From Helopsaltes ochotensis (Eukaryota; Chordata; Aves; Passeriformes; Locustellidae): 64,000 nt of DNA. The stretch lies in the NCBI GenBank assembly GCA_013400155.1, contig VXBM01000213.1:754146-818145 (forward strand). The letters are read 5' to 3'. Below are positions 12,479 to 23,200 of the stretch, piece after piece. The first letter of the stretch is position 1; each line of letters opens with the position of its first letter. The notes below the pieces were generated by a model that saw only the letters and a list, made by a program, of their open reading frames with translations, was not told the origin of the DNA and did no database searches. A program made the translations under genes and the position numbers.

Positions 12479-13884
12479 TCCTACCATCTGAGACAGAATA
12501 AACTCATGGAACATTACAGCCTGCCAGCCAGGAAGATGCACTGCAGAAAAGGATTGTGCAGTCCTGGTGGACAAAACACCTGCATCAATGAAAGCTAACT
12601 GCATACTGTGTTAATAGCAGTAGAGTCAGTGAGTCAATTTTTCCTTTTGCTTTGACACTTTCAGGCCATATATATGATACTCTGCCCAGTATTGTTCCTT
12701 CCTATACAAAAGAGAGATTAGCTAGGACTAGCTTCAGAAAGTCCAATATTTGGTTAAGAAGATAATTAGGAAATGGAGCATATGATGCAGGAGGTGAAGA
12801 AAACTGAATAGGAGTTTCTCAGGTTGGAGAAGAGAAGATTAAAGAAATCTAATTGCAGTCTACTAAAAGGGGTTTATAGAAAAGACATAACCAGACTTCT
12901 GACAACCATTCACAGTGAAAGAAGAAGAGGAACAGGCACAAATTGCAGCAAAAGACCTTCCAGCAGGATACGTAAAGAAAAAAAGTCAAAAATCATAGTG
13001 AGGGTGATTAAGCATTAGAGCAGTTTTCACAGGGAGGCTGTGAAAACTCCATCCTTGGAGATATTCAAAGCTTGACTCGATAGGGCCCTGAACTGCCTGA
13101 CCTAACTTTGTTCATGATCCTGCTTTAAGAAGCATGTAGACAAAATGACTTGGAGAGATCCCTTGCAACCCAAAGCATTTTATGTTTCAAAAACATTTCA
13201 GGATCATTGTCTACCATTATTGCAGTGTAGTCAAGCTGCTTGGATTTTTTCTCCCGGACTTGAATTCATTCAGCTTCCCATCTGGCCCACACTCTGAGAT
13301 ACTACAAATCCTATTTCCTCCCATTTGATCCACTATTGTTGCATGACTAATAACTTCCACAGTAGTTGTTCTTGTGATATCTGGTAGGCCTGAGTTTTGG
13401 ATCCTTAAATGTCATTATACCCCTGAACTCCCAGAAATAAGTGATCTGAGTGTTAGTCTTTCAGTAACTTGTGTCTTCCCATAAATTTTCATACTGTCAA
13501 ATATCTATATACATATATATAGGCTTCCATATTTACAGAAGTAAGGACAGTCATGGTCTGGACTGAGGCTACAAATCAGGTTACTGAAATGTATCACCCC
13601 TTACTACACAGCTGGATGAACTGGATAAAAATGTGGATTTCTGCTGACTTGTATAGCTCTTCGCTTTTCTTCTTGCTTTCTGAAAAGCTTCTCATACTCA
13701 TCCTCTCTAGACCAAGCATCCTAAGGGGATACCTTCTTCTGCCTGAGGTTTTATTCTGTATGCCTTTAGAAAACTTCCTGTTTCTGAATAGGAAGAGAAA
13801 ACTTGCATCCCCTGCACACTGCAAAATAAGTACTGCTATTTAAATGATGCTTTTAAGCATTAAGAATAATGCTATGAATTACTA

Positions 13885-14075
13885 CACTTATGTATAATGG
13901 TATAATGTATAATGGTATATACAATTGCAACCTCAGATCACCCTGAATTTTGCAGCATCAGTTAAGAACCAAATAGAACTAGAAGGTATAATCACTCTGT
14001 ATTTATATGAATATAAAATAATATAAAATATTTTATTAATTATTTATATAAATTAATTGTTTATATAAATTAAAT
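13885..14075. repeat. AT-rich low-complexity patch with short duplications
   Basis: 'TGTATAATGGTATA' is repeated in tandem at about 13892-13918. 'TTTATATAAATTAA' is duplicated at about 14042-14075. The patch is almost free of G and C and looks like slippage sequence. Confidence 0.55.
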
Positions 14076-14274
14076 CAGGAAAACTAAGTTTTAAGTATCA
14101 GCCAGACAATAAATTCCTGTAATTCCTGTATAGAAGAACAACTCCTTGGGTTACTAAAATTAGTGTTTCAGTGACATCAGTCATGTTATATCATTTGCAA
14201 GTGTGTCTGTGTCAGTTAGTAACTTTTAAACTGATGATGAATTCTAGGTACAATCCTAGATTGAGGTTCCCTTT

Positions 14275-14920
14275 TCACAGAATCACAGAATCATAGAATC
14301 ATAGAATCATAAAATCATAAAATAGTTTTGCTTGGAAAAAACTTTTAAAGGCCATCCCATCCAATGATCTTGCAATGAACAGGGACATCTTCAACTAAAC
14401 TGGGTTGCTCAGAACCCCTTTCAAACCTAACTTTGGATATTCTGGGGATGGGGCATTATGGAGATAGGAGACAGGAAAGAACTGCACCTACACGCTGAGT
14501 CATGCTGGAAAGAAAAGGACTTTTATTTGCATCTTTTGACACTTTATAGAATATCAAAGGTGACCATGGATTGGAGGGTGAAGCCACCACCTCTCCAACA
14601 CACTGGTCAGACCAACAGTCCATCAACTCTCTCCTCCTCCATGAAAGAATGTCAACGGTCTGGTTGTTTACATTAAGTGCGTGAGAAACTCCATTACAGA
14701 AACAAAAACACATCAGAAGGCTGAAAATCAGGGCAACAGGGCATCTACCACCCCGCTGACCAATCTGTTCTGGTGTTGCACCACCGTCATCATAAAAAAA
14801 TTCTTCCTTCTGTCTAGTCTGAATCTACCCTGTTTTGCTTTAGAACCATTAACCTTTGTCTTATTGCAACACTCCCTGACTAAAAGCCTGTCTCCAATGA
14901 ACCCTGAAGCATTTCTGGAG
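14275..14920 (-). mobile_element. CR1 LINE 3' fragment (-), split by a solo LTR
   Basis: The left edge is the CR1 tail seen in reverse: 'AGAATCACAGAATCATAG' octamers, then 'CCATCCCATCCAATGATCTT' and 'CTTTGGATATTCTGGGGATG'. The element stops at 14456, where a solo LTR has inserted, and resumes at 14745 with 'CTACCACCCCGCTGACC'. This is exactly the continuation expected of the CR1 3' UTR. It runs to about 14920, where the next CR1 begins. It is 5'-truncated and carries no ORF. Confidence 0.9.
14457..14738 (-). mobile_element. Solo LTR (282 bp) with 6-bp TSD, class II-like ERV
   Basis: This short LTR reads on the minus strand. In its own orientation it starts TGTTGCCCTG, has TATAAA (plus-strand TTTATA at 14543-14548) and a poly(A) signal AATAAA (plus-strand TTTATT at 14522-14527), and ends at plus-strand 14457, where the expected ...CA has decayed. 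The 6-bp duplication GGGCAT flanks it exactly at 14451-14456 and 14739-14744, and the CR1 host sequence is continuous across it. A 6-bp duplication is usual for ERVK/alpharetrovirus-type integrases. A sister copy lies at 50610-50893, roughly four-fifths identical by eye. Confidence 0.92.
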
Positions 14921-15500
14921 ATCACAGAATCATAAAATATCCTGAGTTGGAAGGGGTGCAGAAGGGTCAGCCAGCCCAACTCCTGGGTCTGCATAGGGCA
15001 GCCCCGAGAATCACATCATGTGACTAAGTATTGTCCAAACACTTCTTGAACTCAGGCAGATTTGATGCCATGACTGTTTCTCTGGGGAGCCTGTTCCAGT
15101 GCCTAACCTCAGGGTGTAGAATGTTTTCCTGATATTTAACCTCAACCTTCCATGACACAACTTTAAGCCATTCCCTCAACTAGGACCTCTTCAGATTCCC
15201 AACACTGTTCAAAAGTCATTGAGAGAGGCCTTGCGATGACATAAGCCAGAGCTTTTAGTCTTCTGAGATGAATCCCACTGGGCACCATAGACTAATAGAG
15301 ATACACCTAGAGTAGTAGCTCCTGAAAAAGTTTGGGATTGACTGAGATTTTATCATTCTCACAGCCATGGTTCCCCAGGTCTCTGGGACCCCCATAGCCC
15401 ATCACTGGTGATGAAGAGTGAAGGGAAGAAAGCATTAAATACCTCTGCCTTGTCTGTGTCCCTATTTTGAGGTGACCATCCTCATCAAATAACGAGTCAA
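14921..15500 (-). mobile_element. Second CR1 fragment (-), 3' UTR joined to ORF2 by a deletion
   Basis: It starts with 'ATCACAGAATCATAAAATAT' and 'GAGTTGGAAGGGGTGCAGA', continues with 'CTTGAACTCAGGCAGATTTG' and 'GGAGCCTGTTCCAGTGCC', and loses similarity near 15285. It then shows an ORF2 segment, read in reverse ('GAAGAAAGCATTAAATACCTC'), that corresponds to the start of the reverse-transcriptase domain. The missing 1.5 kb or more between the two parts indicates an internal deletion. It abuts the preceding and following CR1s in the same orientation. Confidence 0.8.
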
Positions 15501-16060
15501 TCATCTAGTCCAATGACTCCACTTACAGCCAAGGTCAGTTAGAGCAAGATTGTTCTGTTTGTATTCAGCTGTTCTGAATATCTCCAAGGATAGAGGCCCC
15601 ACAGCTGCTCGGGAAAATCTATTCTAGAATTAAATCATCTTCTAAAAAAAAAAAAAATAGGATTAATTTCTTGTATTTCAGTTTGTGCCCAGTGCCATTG
15701 TGCTGTCACTGGGTACCACGGAAAAGATTTTGGTTCTCTCATTTTCACTTCTTCCCAATCAGGTAGTTATTTGATGAGATCCCCCTTAAGACTTCTCTTC
15801 TGAAGGCTGAACAGTCTCTGCTCCTTGAGCATCCACTCATGCATTAGGTGTTCCAATCGTTGATTATCTCCATGACCGTTCACTAGATTTGCTTTATTGT
15901 GTACGTATCTCTGTTGTACCGGGAATTTCAGAACAGAACTCCAGATGTGAGTGAGGTGCTGAGCAGAGGTAAAGGATTGCTGGCAATGTTCTTCCTAATG
16001 CAGCTGAGGATACTGTTGACCTTTCTTCCTTCAGAGAACATTACTGACTCATTAATTTGA
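15501..16060 (-). mobile_element. Third CR1 fragment (-)
   Basis: The order of landmarks is the reverse of a CR1 3' region: 'GAATATCTCCAAGGATAG', 'CAGTTTGTGCCCAGTGCCAT', 'CTGTCACTGGGTACCACGG', 'CTTCTCTTCTGAAGGCTGAA', 'AACTCCAGATGTGAGTGAG' and 'CTTCCTAATGCAGCTGAGGA'. An A-run of about 13 bases at 15644-15657 has expanded inside it. It lacks its terminal octamers and is truncated on both sides. Confidence 0.85.
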
Positions 16061-19000
16061 TTTTACACTGGGATGCTTAGTTAAGAATTTAATTTATTTA
16101 AATATGGTCTCTTACTGATTGGTGATAAAACTCATGAACAACTTCTATTTTTCTTTCAAATTGAAATGAGGGCTCTGAGATGTATGCATTACTGTTTACA
16201 ATCAACTGTATTTTATGTCAGTATTTTTTGTTGTTGTTGTTGTTTTTTTAAGCTTTCAAAGGATGTCAGCATCAAGGGAATTATATAACATGCATGACCT
16301 TAATTAACCATGCATGGCCCACAGGTTTTAGCTTTAATGTTTAATATGATGATCTGACAAAGTTTTTATTACTCCATCTGTCTTTTTATTGACATGTTCC
16401 TGGATAGATACATCTACCTGCAATAACTGTGAGGGTGGTCACACTGGTTGTAATGACATGTCGTCCTTGATGAACGAAGGCACATTGCAAACATATTTCA
16501 GAGGAGATGTTTTGGATTGGACAGAATGATATAAATTTCAAGCTGATATCTTCATTCCTGTCACATAACACATCTTTCTTACATTAAAACATTTCTTTAT
16601 CCTTCACATGTCACTCTTATTCCATCACTTGGGAATTCCTTACTAATGCATTCACGAGTGAAAACTGAAGTTACTTAGCTACTTATACATGGAAAATGTA
16701 TTAATAAAACAAATTAATGTGCCATTATCTTTCTTCCCTGCATATAACCAATGTGAAATGTTTTCTTTTTCATGAAATCTATGTTTATGGACCAGAGATT
16801 TATTTTATTTTGCTTTTATTATTTTTAAACAGGATACAAAAAAGGAAACTCTGAGCTCAGCCTTGTCAGTATTTTACTGACAGCATGAAATTGTCTTGCT
16901 GTCCCAGAGGTTAATAAGAAAAAAATCTCTTATCAGACATCAAAGAAAATGCAAAATTATCACAACAGAAAGCAATATTCTTTCATTCTCTATAATAAAC
17001 AGTGCACGTTGCTACAGGAAACAAATGTACCCAACTGAATAGATAAATCCATAAATAAGAGCTGACTTTTTGCTTTAGCCAAGAAACAAATTGAAAAATA
17101 TTCTGCATGTGGCTGAAGCCAAACTGTGTTAGCAATTGTGAGATTTACTGGAAACCACACTGCTTTTAGTGGTCCTTTAGCCCTATCCACTAACACATTG
17201 TGGAAACCCATAATAGACAGCAAACCTCTCGTTGAAGAGCTCTCCATTTTAAGACAAGAGCAACACTGAACACTGACAGACAGTATTTTCAGATTAACTT
17301 CATAACTAGAAAGAAAGCAGAAATTATTAGGATCCAATAAAAGGGTTCATGCCCTTTCAAACAGGCCTTAGATAGAATGTATTGCCTAAGTCCAAAATGG
17401 TGTTGCTGAGAAATCACTCGGTTGCTACTTAGCTCTGGAATTTCATAAACTTTGCAAGCCTCTGCTTCCTGGTAGTGGTAAATGAGAGGTTTCTTCTGGA
17501 TATGTTTTGAAAGAAATGTGTGAACCCTGATAATGCTCAAGGATCAAGGTTATAGTTCATATTTCAGGGAAGGCTTCAATACTATGAATGCTGAGTACAT
17601 CATGTATGTTCAAAAATTCATCCGGGTAGAGAGGCAATATGCTGGATGCGCTCCGTTCTCAGTGTTTTCTTAGACACCAGTCTGTTTCATATTGCATTTG
17701 CAGGGCAGCAAAATGCCTTCCCAAGGCCTGTTCAAATTTACCAAACTCCTGCTTGGGACTTTCAGTGCTTATCTTTGGGCAGATGTCTAAATGCCCAGGA
17801 TTGGGGAATCCCAAGCTGCTTGGGCAAAAGGCAGTTAAATAAAAAAAAACTGATTATCATCTGAACCCTAAGTCTTTGCTTTAACATAAATCATCTGAAT
17901 TCTTGATGCAAATGGGTCTTAAAAAGATCTGACTTGATTTTCTTTTGTGAAAAGTCTGATAGATCTTCTTTTTAATTCAAAGATTTTATTTAATTTTAGA
18001 TTTCTCACTTTGATAAGGCACTTTTACTTTCATTTGATTTTAGTTTTCTGGCATTTTGCTTCTCAGTTCCATTTAGCATCAAAGAAAACACTAAACAACT
18101 TACCAGGAGTCATTCTGAAGTTTCAATAATAATCCCAAAAAAAGACTTGTAATGCCAAAAATAAGCTAGGAATTCACTTTACTAATGCAAATACTTTTTT
18201 ACCTTTAATACAAATAAAGCACCTGAGCTTTTTCGTCTAGAATTGTGATAGTTAACATTGTTATCACCCAAGAAATAAACAATTGTTTAAGGAAACGGGT
18301 AAGAGTGGTTCTCAGTGCTACAGTGCTGAGTCAGTCATGCAGAACTAATTTCCTGGCTGTCTCTGAATGCACATAAAGCTGCTCTGTAGCTGCTGCTGAC
18401 AATGAACTAGTGACTGGAAAAAGGAATCTTAAACACAGTCACATCTCTTGACTGTTAAAATCCTTTACACAAAGCATGCTGATCAAATGGACTAGTAAGC
18501 AGTATCTTTTCTTTCTTTGCTTGTTAGTAAAAGAAGTTTTAATACCTGAAGCTGTTGCTAAGTAACCAACTGCTTCCAAAATATATCTTTCTTGATAATA
18601 AAACTGGTTTATTTTTCTGCTAATTAATATAGCTACACTGGAATTTCAACATTGGTATTGCGTAATGAGAAAAGTACCCTAACAATAGAAGATTGTCATG
18701 CATAACTGAGGATGTCCCATTCATGTGGGGAGCATATTACAAGTCACCTAATCAGAAAATCTGTATTTGAATACAACTGCCCAGCAGTTTAGAAGCAAAA
18801 TGCAAACAGAAGTAAGATGCCTGTGTGAAAAGGGACTTCCAGATTTCTTTAGATACATGATATAGTGCAGAAAAAAAGAACTGATGCCTGTCCATAATAT
18901 ATGATATTTAGATATTTTTGCTCACAGATATTTTTGCTTTTATAAACAAATTGAACTTGTTTGAATGGTGTTTCAATGCAAAGATGCTCAGAACCAAAAA

Positions 19001-20018
19001 AATCCACCAAAAGAAAAATAAATGCATTCATGTACATTCATGTACTAAGACTGCAAGAAAACAGAAGATGCCCAGAAGTACCAATAGCCCTTCTAGCTTA
19101 ATGTACATCTAGTGTTATTCTTCAAATAAACTTAAATGGCTGAAAGAGGAAGGTGGGAGGAAAATGCACTCAGATCCAAGTTTGCAGTATAACAGCCCAC
19201 ACAGGGATGTAAATGAAGATTTGGACACAGGATTTGCTCAGCGAAGCAGAAGGTTTTACTGCCCTCTAGTAAAATGCAGTTCCGAAACTCTTTTAAAACG
19301 TATGCATGCTGAGTAAACCATTTCAGTTGTTGTTACTGAAAATGTGATTAGTCTTGGATTGTCATCTCATTGTTTCCATAGTCAAAGAATAAAACATTTA
19401 TGTTCAATCTAGAATGAATTATTTTTGAATTAAGGAAAATAGCAATAATGAAGCACAAAAGCTAGGTCTCTGTGGCTGCATCTGCATGAACAAATCTCAT
19501 GCCAAATTTTCAGCACTGTTATTAGGAAAAGACTAAGTGGTAACACAGTGCAAAAATTCCCGAGTCCTAACTACAGGGGAACTCACCCTGTCATTAGCCT
19601 TGTATCAGCACTGAATTAGCAGCTCAAGAGTGAGCATGATTTGTGTCCTTTAATTTCCGCCAGCAGCAACTCTGAGAATGAAATGGCAGCAGAACTCTGT
19701 ACCTAGTGCTACAGGGAGTTGGAAGGTACGTTGCAGGGAAGCTGTAGGTATTTAATGGCATGACACAAAGGAAAATAGGAACTGAAATCATAGAGTTGTT
19801 GTACCACCAGATTGTTCCCAACAAGGATGGCATGAAAGGATGAGTGAGGCTGTCGTCGTCAAAAGCCTGACACTGACAGTGATTGCTGTAACTGTGTACA
19901 CTGTGACTTATTACACACTGCAGGCTCTGCCTCTCAAAGAGCAGGAAAAGTGCTTGGGAAAGGGCAAGTACCAACTGCAGCCTCACAAAGTACCTGGTGC
20001 ATTTTTCCCAGCACCTTG
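16061..20018. other. Unique noncoding stretch
   Basis: No gene or transposon is recognised. A short (GTT)n run lies at 16227-16246. A sequence close to a Maf/AP-1 element (TGCTGAGTCAGTC) lies at 18324-18336. An open frame starting at 19840 is discussed under findings. Open frames are otherwise short and without known motifs. Confidence 0.45.
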
Positions 20019-20248
20019 CTTTTTCTCTTTCTCTCTTTCTCTCTTTCTCTCTTTCTCTCTTTCTCTCTTTCTCTCTTTCTCTCTTTCTCTCTTTCTCTCT
20101 TTCTCTCTTTCTCTCTTTNNNNNNNNNNNNNNNNNNNNNNNNNNNNNNTCTTTCTCTCTTTCTCTCTTTCTCTCTTTCTCTCTTTCTCTCTTTCTCTCTT
20201 TCTCTCTTTCTCTCTTTCTCTCTTTCTCTCTTTCTCTCTTTCTTTCTT
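20019..20248 (+). repeat. (TTTCTCTC)n microsatellite interrupted by an assembly gap
   Basis: This is a nearly perfect pyrimidine repeat of period 8 (TTTCTCTC), running on both sides of 30 unknown bases at 20119-20148. Because the repeat is the same on both sides, the gap is simply unresolved repeat and its true length is unknown. Four overlapping open frames of 107-146 codons here are products of the repeat. The purine strand could form triplex DNA, but there is no evidence of function. Confidence 0.95.
20119..20148. other. Assembly gap, 30 N
   Basis: Thirty N characters lie within the pyrimidine microsatellite. The size may be a placeholder. Confidence 0.99.
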
Positions 20249-23200
20249 GCTCTATTTGTTCCCTCAAATGTAAAGTATAAAACTGGCAGGTTTTTTCAGA
20301 AGCCACATGGGCCTTCTGGGAAAATTATATTTTCAATTTCAACTTCAGTCACTGAAAAGCACGAATATTCTGTCAATCCTACCACTGTGTTTGTTTAAAG
20401 GAATATCCAATCTCCATATATTCTTGTTTATATAGCTTCATAAATATTCAAATACCTGGGGAAAATGAGGCTAGAAATGGGGACGTAGTTCTGAAATAAA
20501 TATAAATTAAAACAAACATTAAGAAATAGAAAGAGTTTACATTCATTCCTAGGAAAGATCCAAGTAGTGGGTAATGTAGTTTACTTCTCTTATCTCTTGC
20601 CTCCCTCTGCCAGGGACAGAGAATGCCAGGGGCAATATCTTGTGCAAGGACCACGACTGAGGAGGGACTTCCCAGCCTGTGAAGCTACCTTTGCATACTC
20701 TCTCAAGGCCAACCCATAACCTGAATCTAGAAATTCAGTCCTGTCTTGTACATTGGTGGTGGTCTGGGATCAGAGAACTGCAACTGATTTCCTGACCTTT
20801 TCTCTTGAGATCTGCTGGGATGTGGGTGAGAAATCAATCTCTCAAGTGCTCCAATACTTTGTTCAATGCAGGAATAAATGCAGAAAAAACCACAGTTTTC
20901 AGCATTTTTTATGACATAAAGGCTCTGAGGTCATTTTCCAATCCAAATTCATGCATTCCTACAAAAAGAGATCTGGAAGGGGCTGTGGGAGATGAATTAA
21001 TGCAAGCTTCATACAGAAAGCAGAATAATTTGTACCTCAGACATTGTTGACAAATGCTGACACTAACTAGCATGTCCTTGAAAACCTCAAATAGCAGCTA
21101 CTCCAGGTACTCCAAGGTCTTTTCTGTCTTCATTAGGTAAGATCCCTGATGAATCTTTACTTTTAACTGCTCTCCTGTTTGCAAGCTGCTTGCCTCCTTA
21201 ACTCATTGACTGAGTTCTGTTCCCTTAAAGGCTGTTTTACATTTAACTCTCCTAATGATTTATTCTCTAAAAGAAAATGGGGGAAAAAATATGTTGTTTG
21301 AGCTTCCTGAAAATACTAAGCTTACTTTTTAAACACCCTAGTTTAAGATATATTTTTTTCCCTTTTTCTTAAACTTTCTTAAATAAGAGAACACAGTCTA
21401 TTGGTTTTCATTTTAAAATTATTAATTTAGTATGTATATTTGCACTGCATTGGGCACATGACAGGTCATTTGACCTTCTATTGTACATTAGTGGCATTAT
21501 TTATTAACCTTTTGTCAGTTTATTGTTCTGGTACTGTGAGCATATTTGGGGATTTGAGCTATGTGAGCACTTGATCAGATTTATTTCTTTTGAGTTTTGT
21601 ACAATCAGTAGGCCATGTTAGTGCTGTTTCATGTGTATGAAAGAAGCTTACTCTTGTATTAGACACTTAGATAAAAATACCTTCCATGATTTGTGAGTGG
21701 ATGTTAGACAGCTCTATAATCTTATATTTCACCTGAGTTCTGAAAGGACCAAATGTGCAATGGTGAAAAATAAAGACTTCAGAGAGCCCTCTAGATAGGT
21801 AATACAGCCACAGCTGTCACTATAGTTTCCTTTCAGACCTGCATTAATAGGAGCAAAATATTTTCTTCATAGCTCCATTCCAAAATATGGCCCATATGTC
21901 TATGTGTAGCGTGCAGTAAAGTAAAGAAAGAAGTTGCATGCTTGCAGCTGAAAGAAGGATAGGTATAAGCATCTTAAGTGAAAAAATCCTCAATTTATTT
22001 TAATTTAAAGTCAGGACCTGAATAATGCACTCATAAAATCCACTGATGAGGCTTGGATATCTTTATTTAGTTGCATTATTTTTAGAAGTCATCATCACTT
22101 TTGTATGTGGTTCCTAACCTAATCTGTATTTCTGTCCCAATGCCCCAAAACCCAAATTCTGTCAGTAAAATCAATTTTTTTTTAAATGGAGGAGAGTTCT
22201 AAGAAATTCCAGAAATATTTTAAATTACTTTATGACCACAGTGTGACCCATGTGTTTCTTGTCCCTGGAGATCCCAGAGTTTCTAAGTTCTCAACAAATC
22301 AAATTATGTGACAAGGTTGTAATTAGATCTGAATGAAAAATAGGATTCCATCAATGTGTTAAAATTTTCCTATCATGAATCATATGAAATTACAGGCTTT
22401 GGAATTTTTTAGGAAAATAAAAATTGCAAGGAGCTTGCCTCCTGTTTGATGCATGATCCACAGTTTCCTCCCTGCCCATTCAATATTTGATTCACAATCT
22501 TGTCCTCATAACTCACCTCCTGTGCGAACAGTTGATGAGGAAGGCCCTGGAGTGTAAATGGCAAAGTGCATACTCACGTCTCTGCTATGCCTGATTTAGA
22601 CCAGAACAGTGATTTCCAGCCTTTGCTCCATAGACCCCTGTGGTTTTCAGCAAAAAAACCCAGCAAATAAAAAGCCAACTTCCCATATGCTGTAGAAGTC
22701 TACAGACATGTGACATTTCTGAAAGGATCCACATGTCCTTTGGGAAATTTAAGCAGGGGTAAACAAACTGAAAAGGATTGAAAAACTCTTGACTAGAAAT
22801 TAGGGTTAGTCACTCTCAATAGTTACTTAGTTCTCATGCTGTTTGGAAGCTCATGTGTTTTTTGGATGAAGTTGTTTCACTTCCTAGGAGGGATTAGGTA
22901 TTCACTGAATGGGTGAGGCAAAGGGTTCTTTAAAGTCTCTGCAAAATACAGGTATGGAACTATTTAGACTAAGTTAAACAGTTGAAAAGCTTGAGCAGAT
23001 CCTTATCTAGAGCTTAGAGGCTGTTGTATTTTTTTTTTCTTTTCTTTTTTTTTTTTTTTTTGGATCAATGCTCCACAATAATAAAAACAATCTTCTACAA
23101 GACAAGAGAATGATGAAAATTAAATCGTTTCCAAGAAAATGGTGAGATTAAGCTTTCTGTATATTTATGCATCCTGAGAAAATGTTTGGATGAAATCAGC

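Larger units (their letters stand above)
11830..13195 (+). mobile_element. Old CR1 LINE, ORF2 remnant to 3' end
   Basis: This is a degraded sense CR1. It begins with a reverse-transcriptase linker ('GACACAGAAGAGTATGAAGT ... CTACCTTCTTC'). It then jumps by deletion to 'GGACATTATGAAGCAAATTC ... AGACATATGAAGGCCAAGAAG', 'GCCTTGACAATGTTGCCCA' and the 3' portion 'AGGTTGGAGAAGAGAAGATT', 'CAGTCTACTAAAAGGGG'. It ends with 'CCCTTGCAACCCAAAGCATT'. The tail octamers are lost. A purine-rich mini-tandem repeat at 12416-12478 interrupts it. Frameshifts and stops are frequent, so no function remains. Divergence is higher than in the CR1 at 50 kb. Confidence 0.85.

Noticed and set aside
18324..18336. Maf/AP-1-like element TGCTGAGTCAGTC
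   Set aside because: A 13-base near-match is expected by chance at this scale, and no supporting sites or promoter are nearby.
19950..20306. Several open frames of 107-146 codons with LFLSFSLS- or KRERE-type repeats
   Set aside because: They are translations of the period-8 microsatellite and the N gap, which has no stop codons in most frames.
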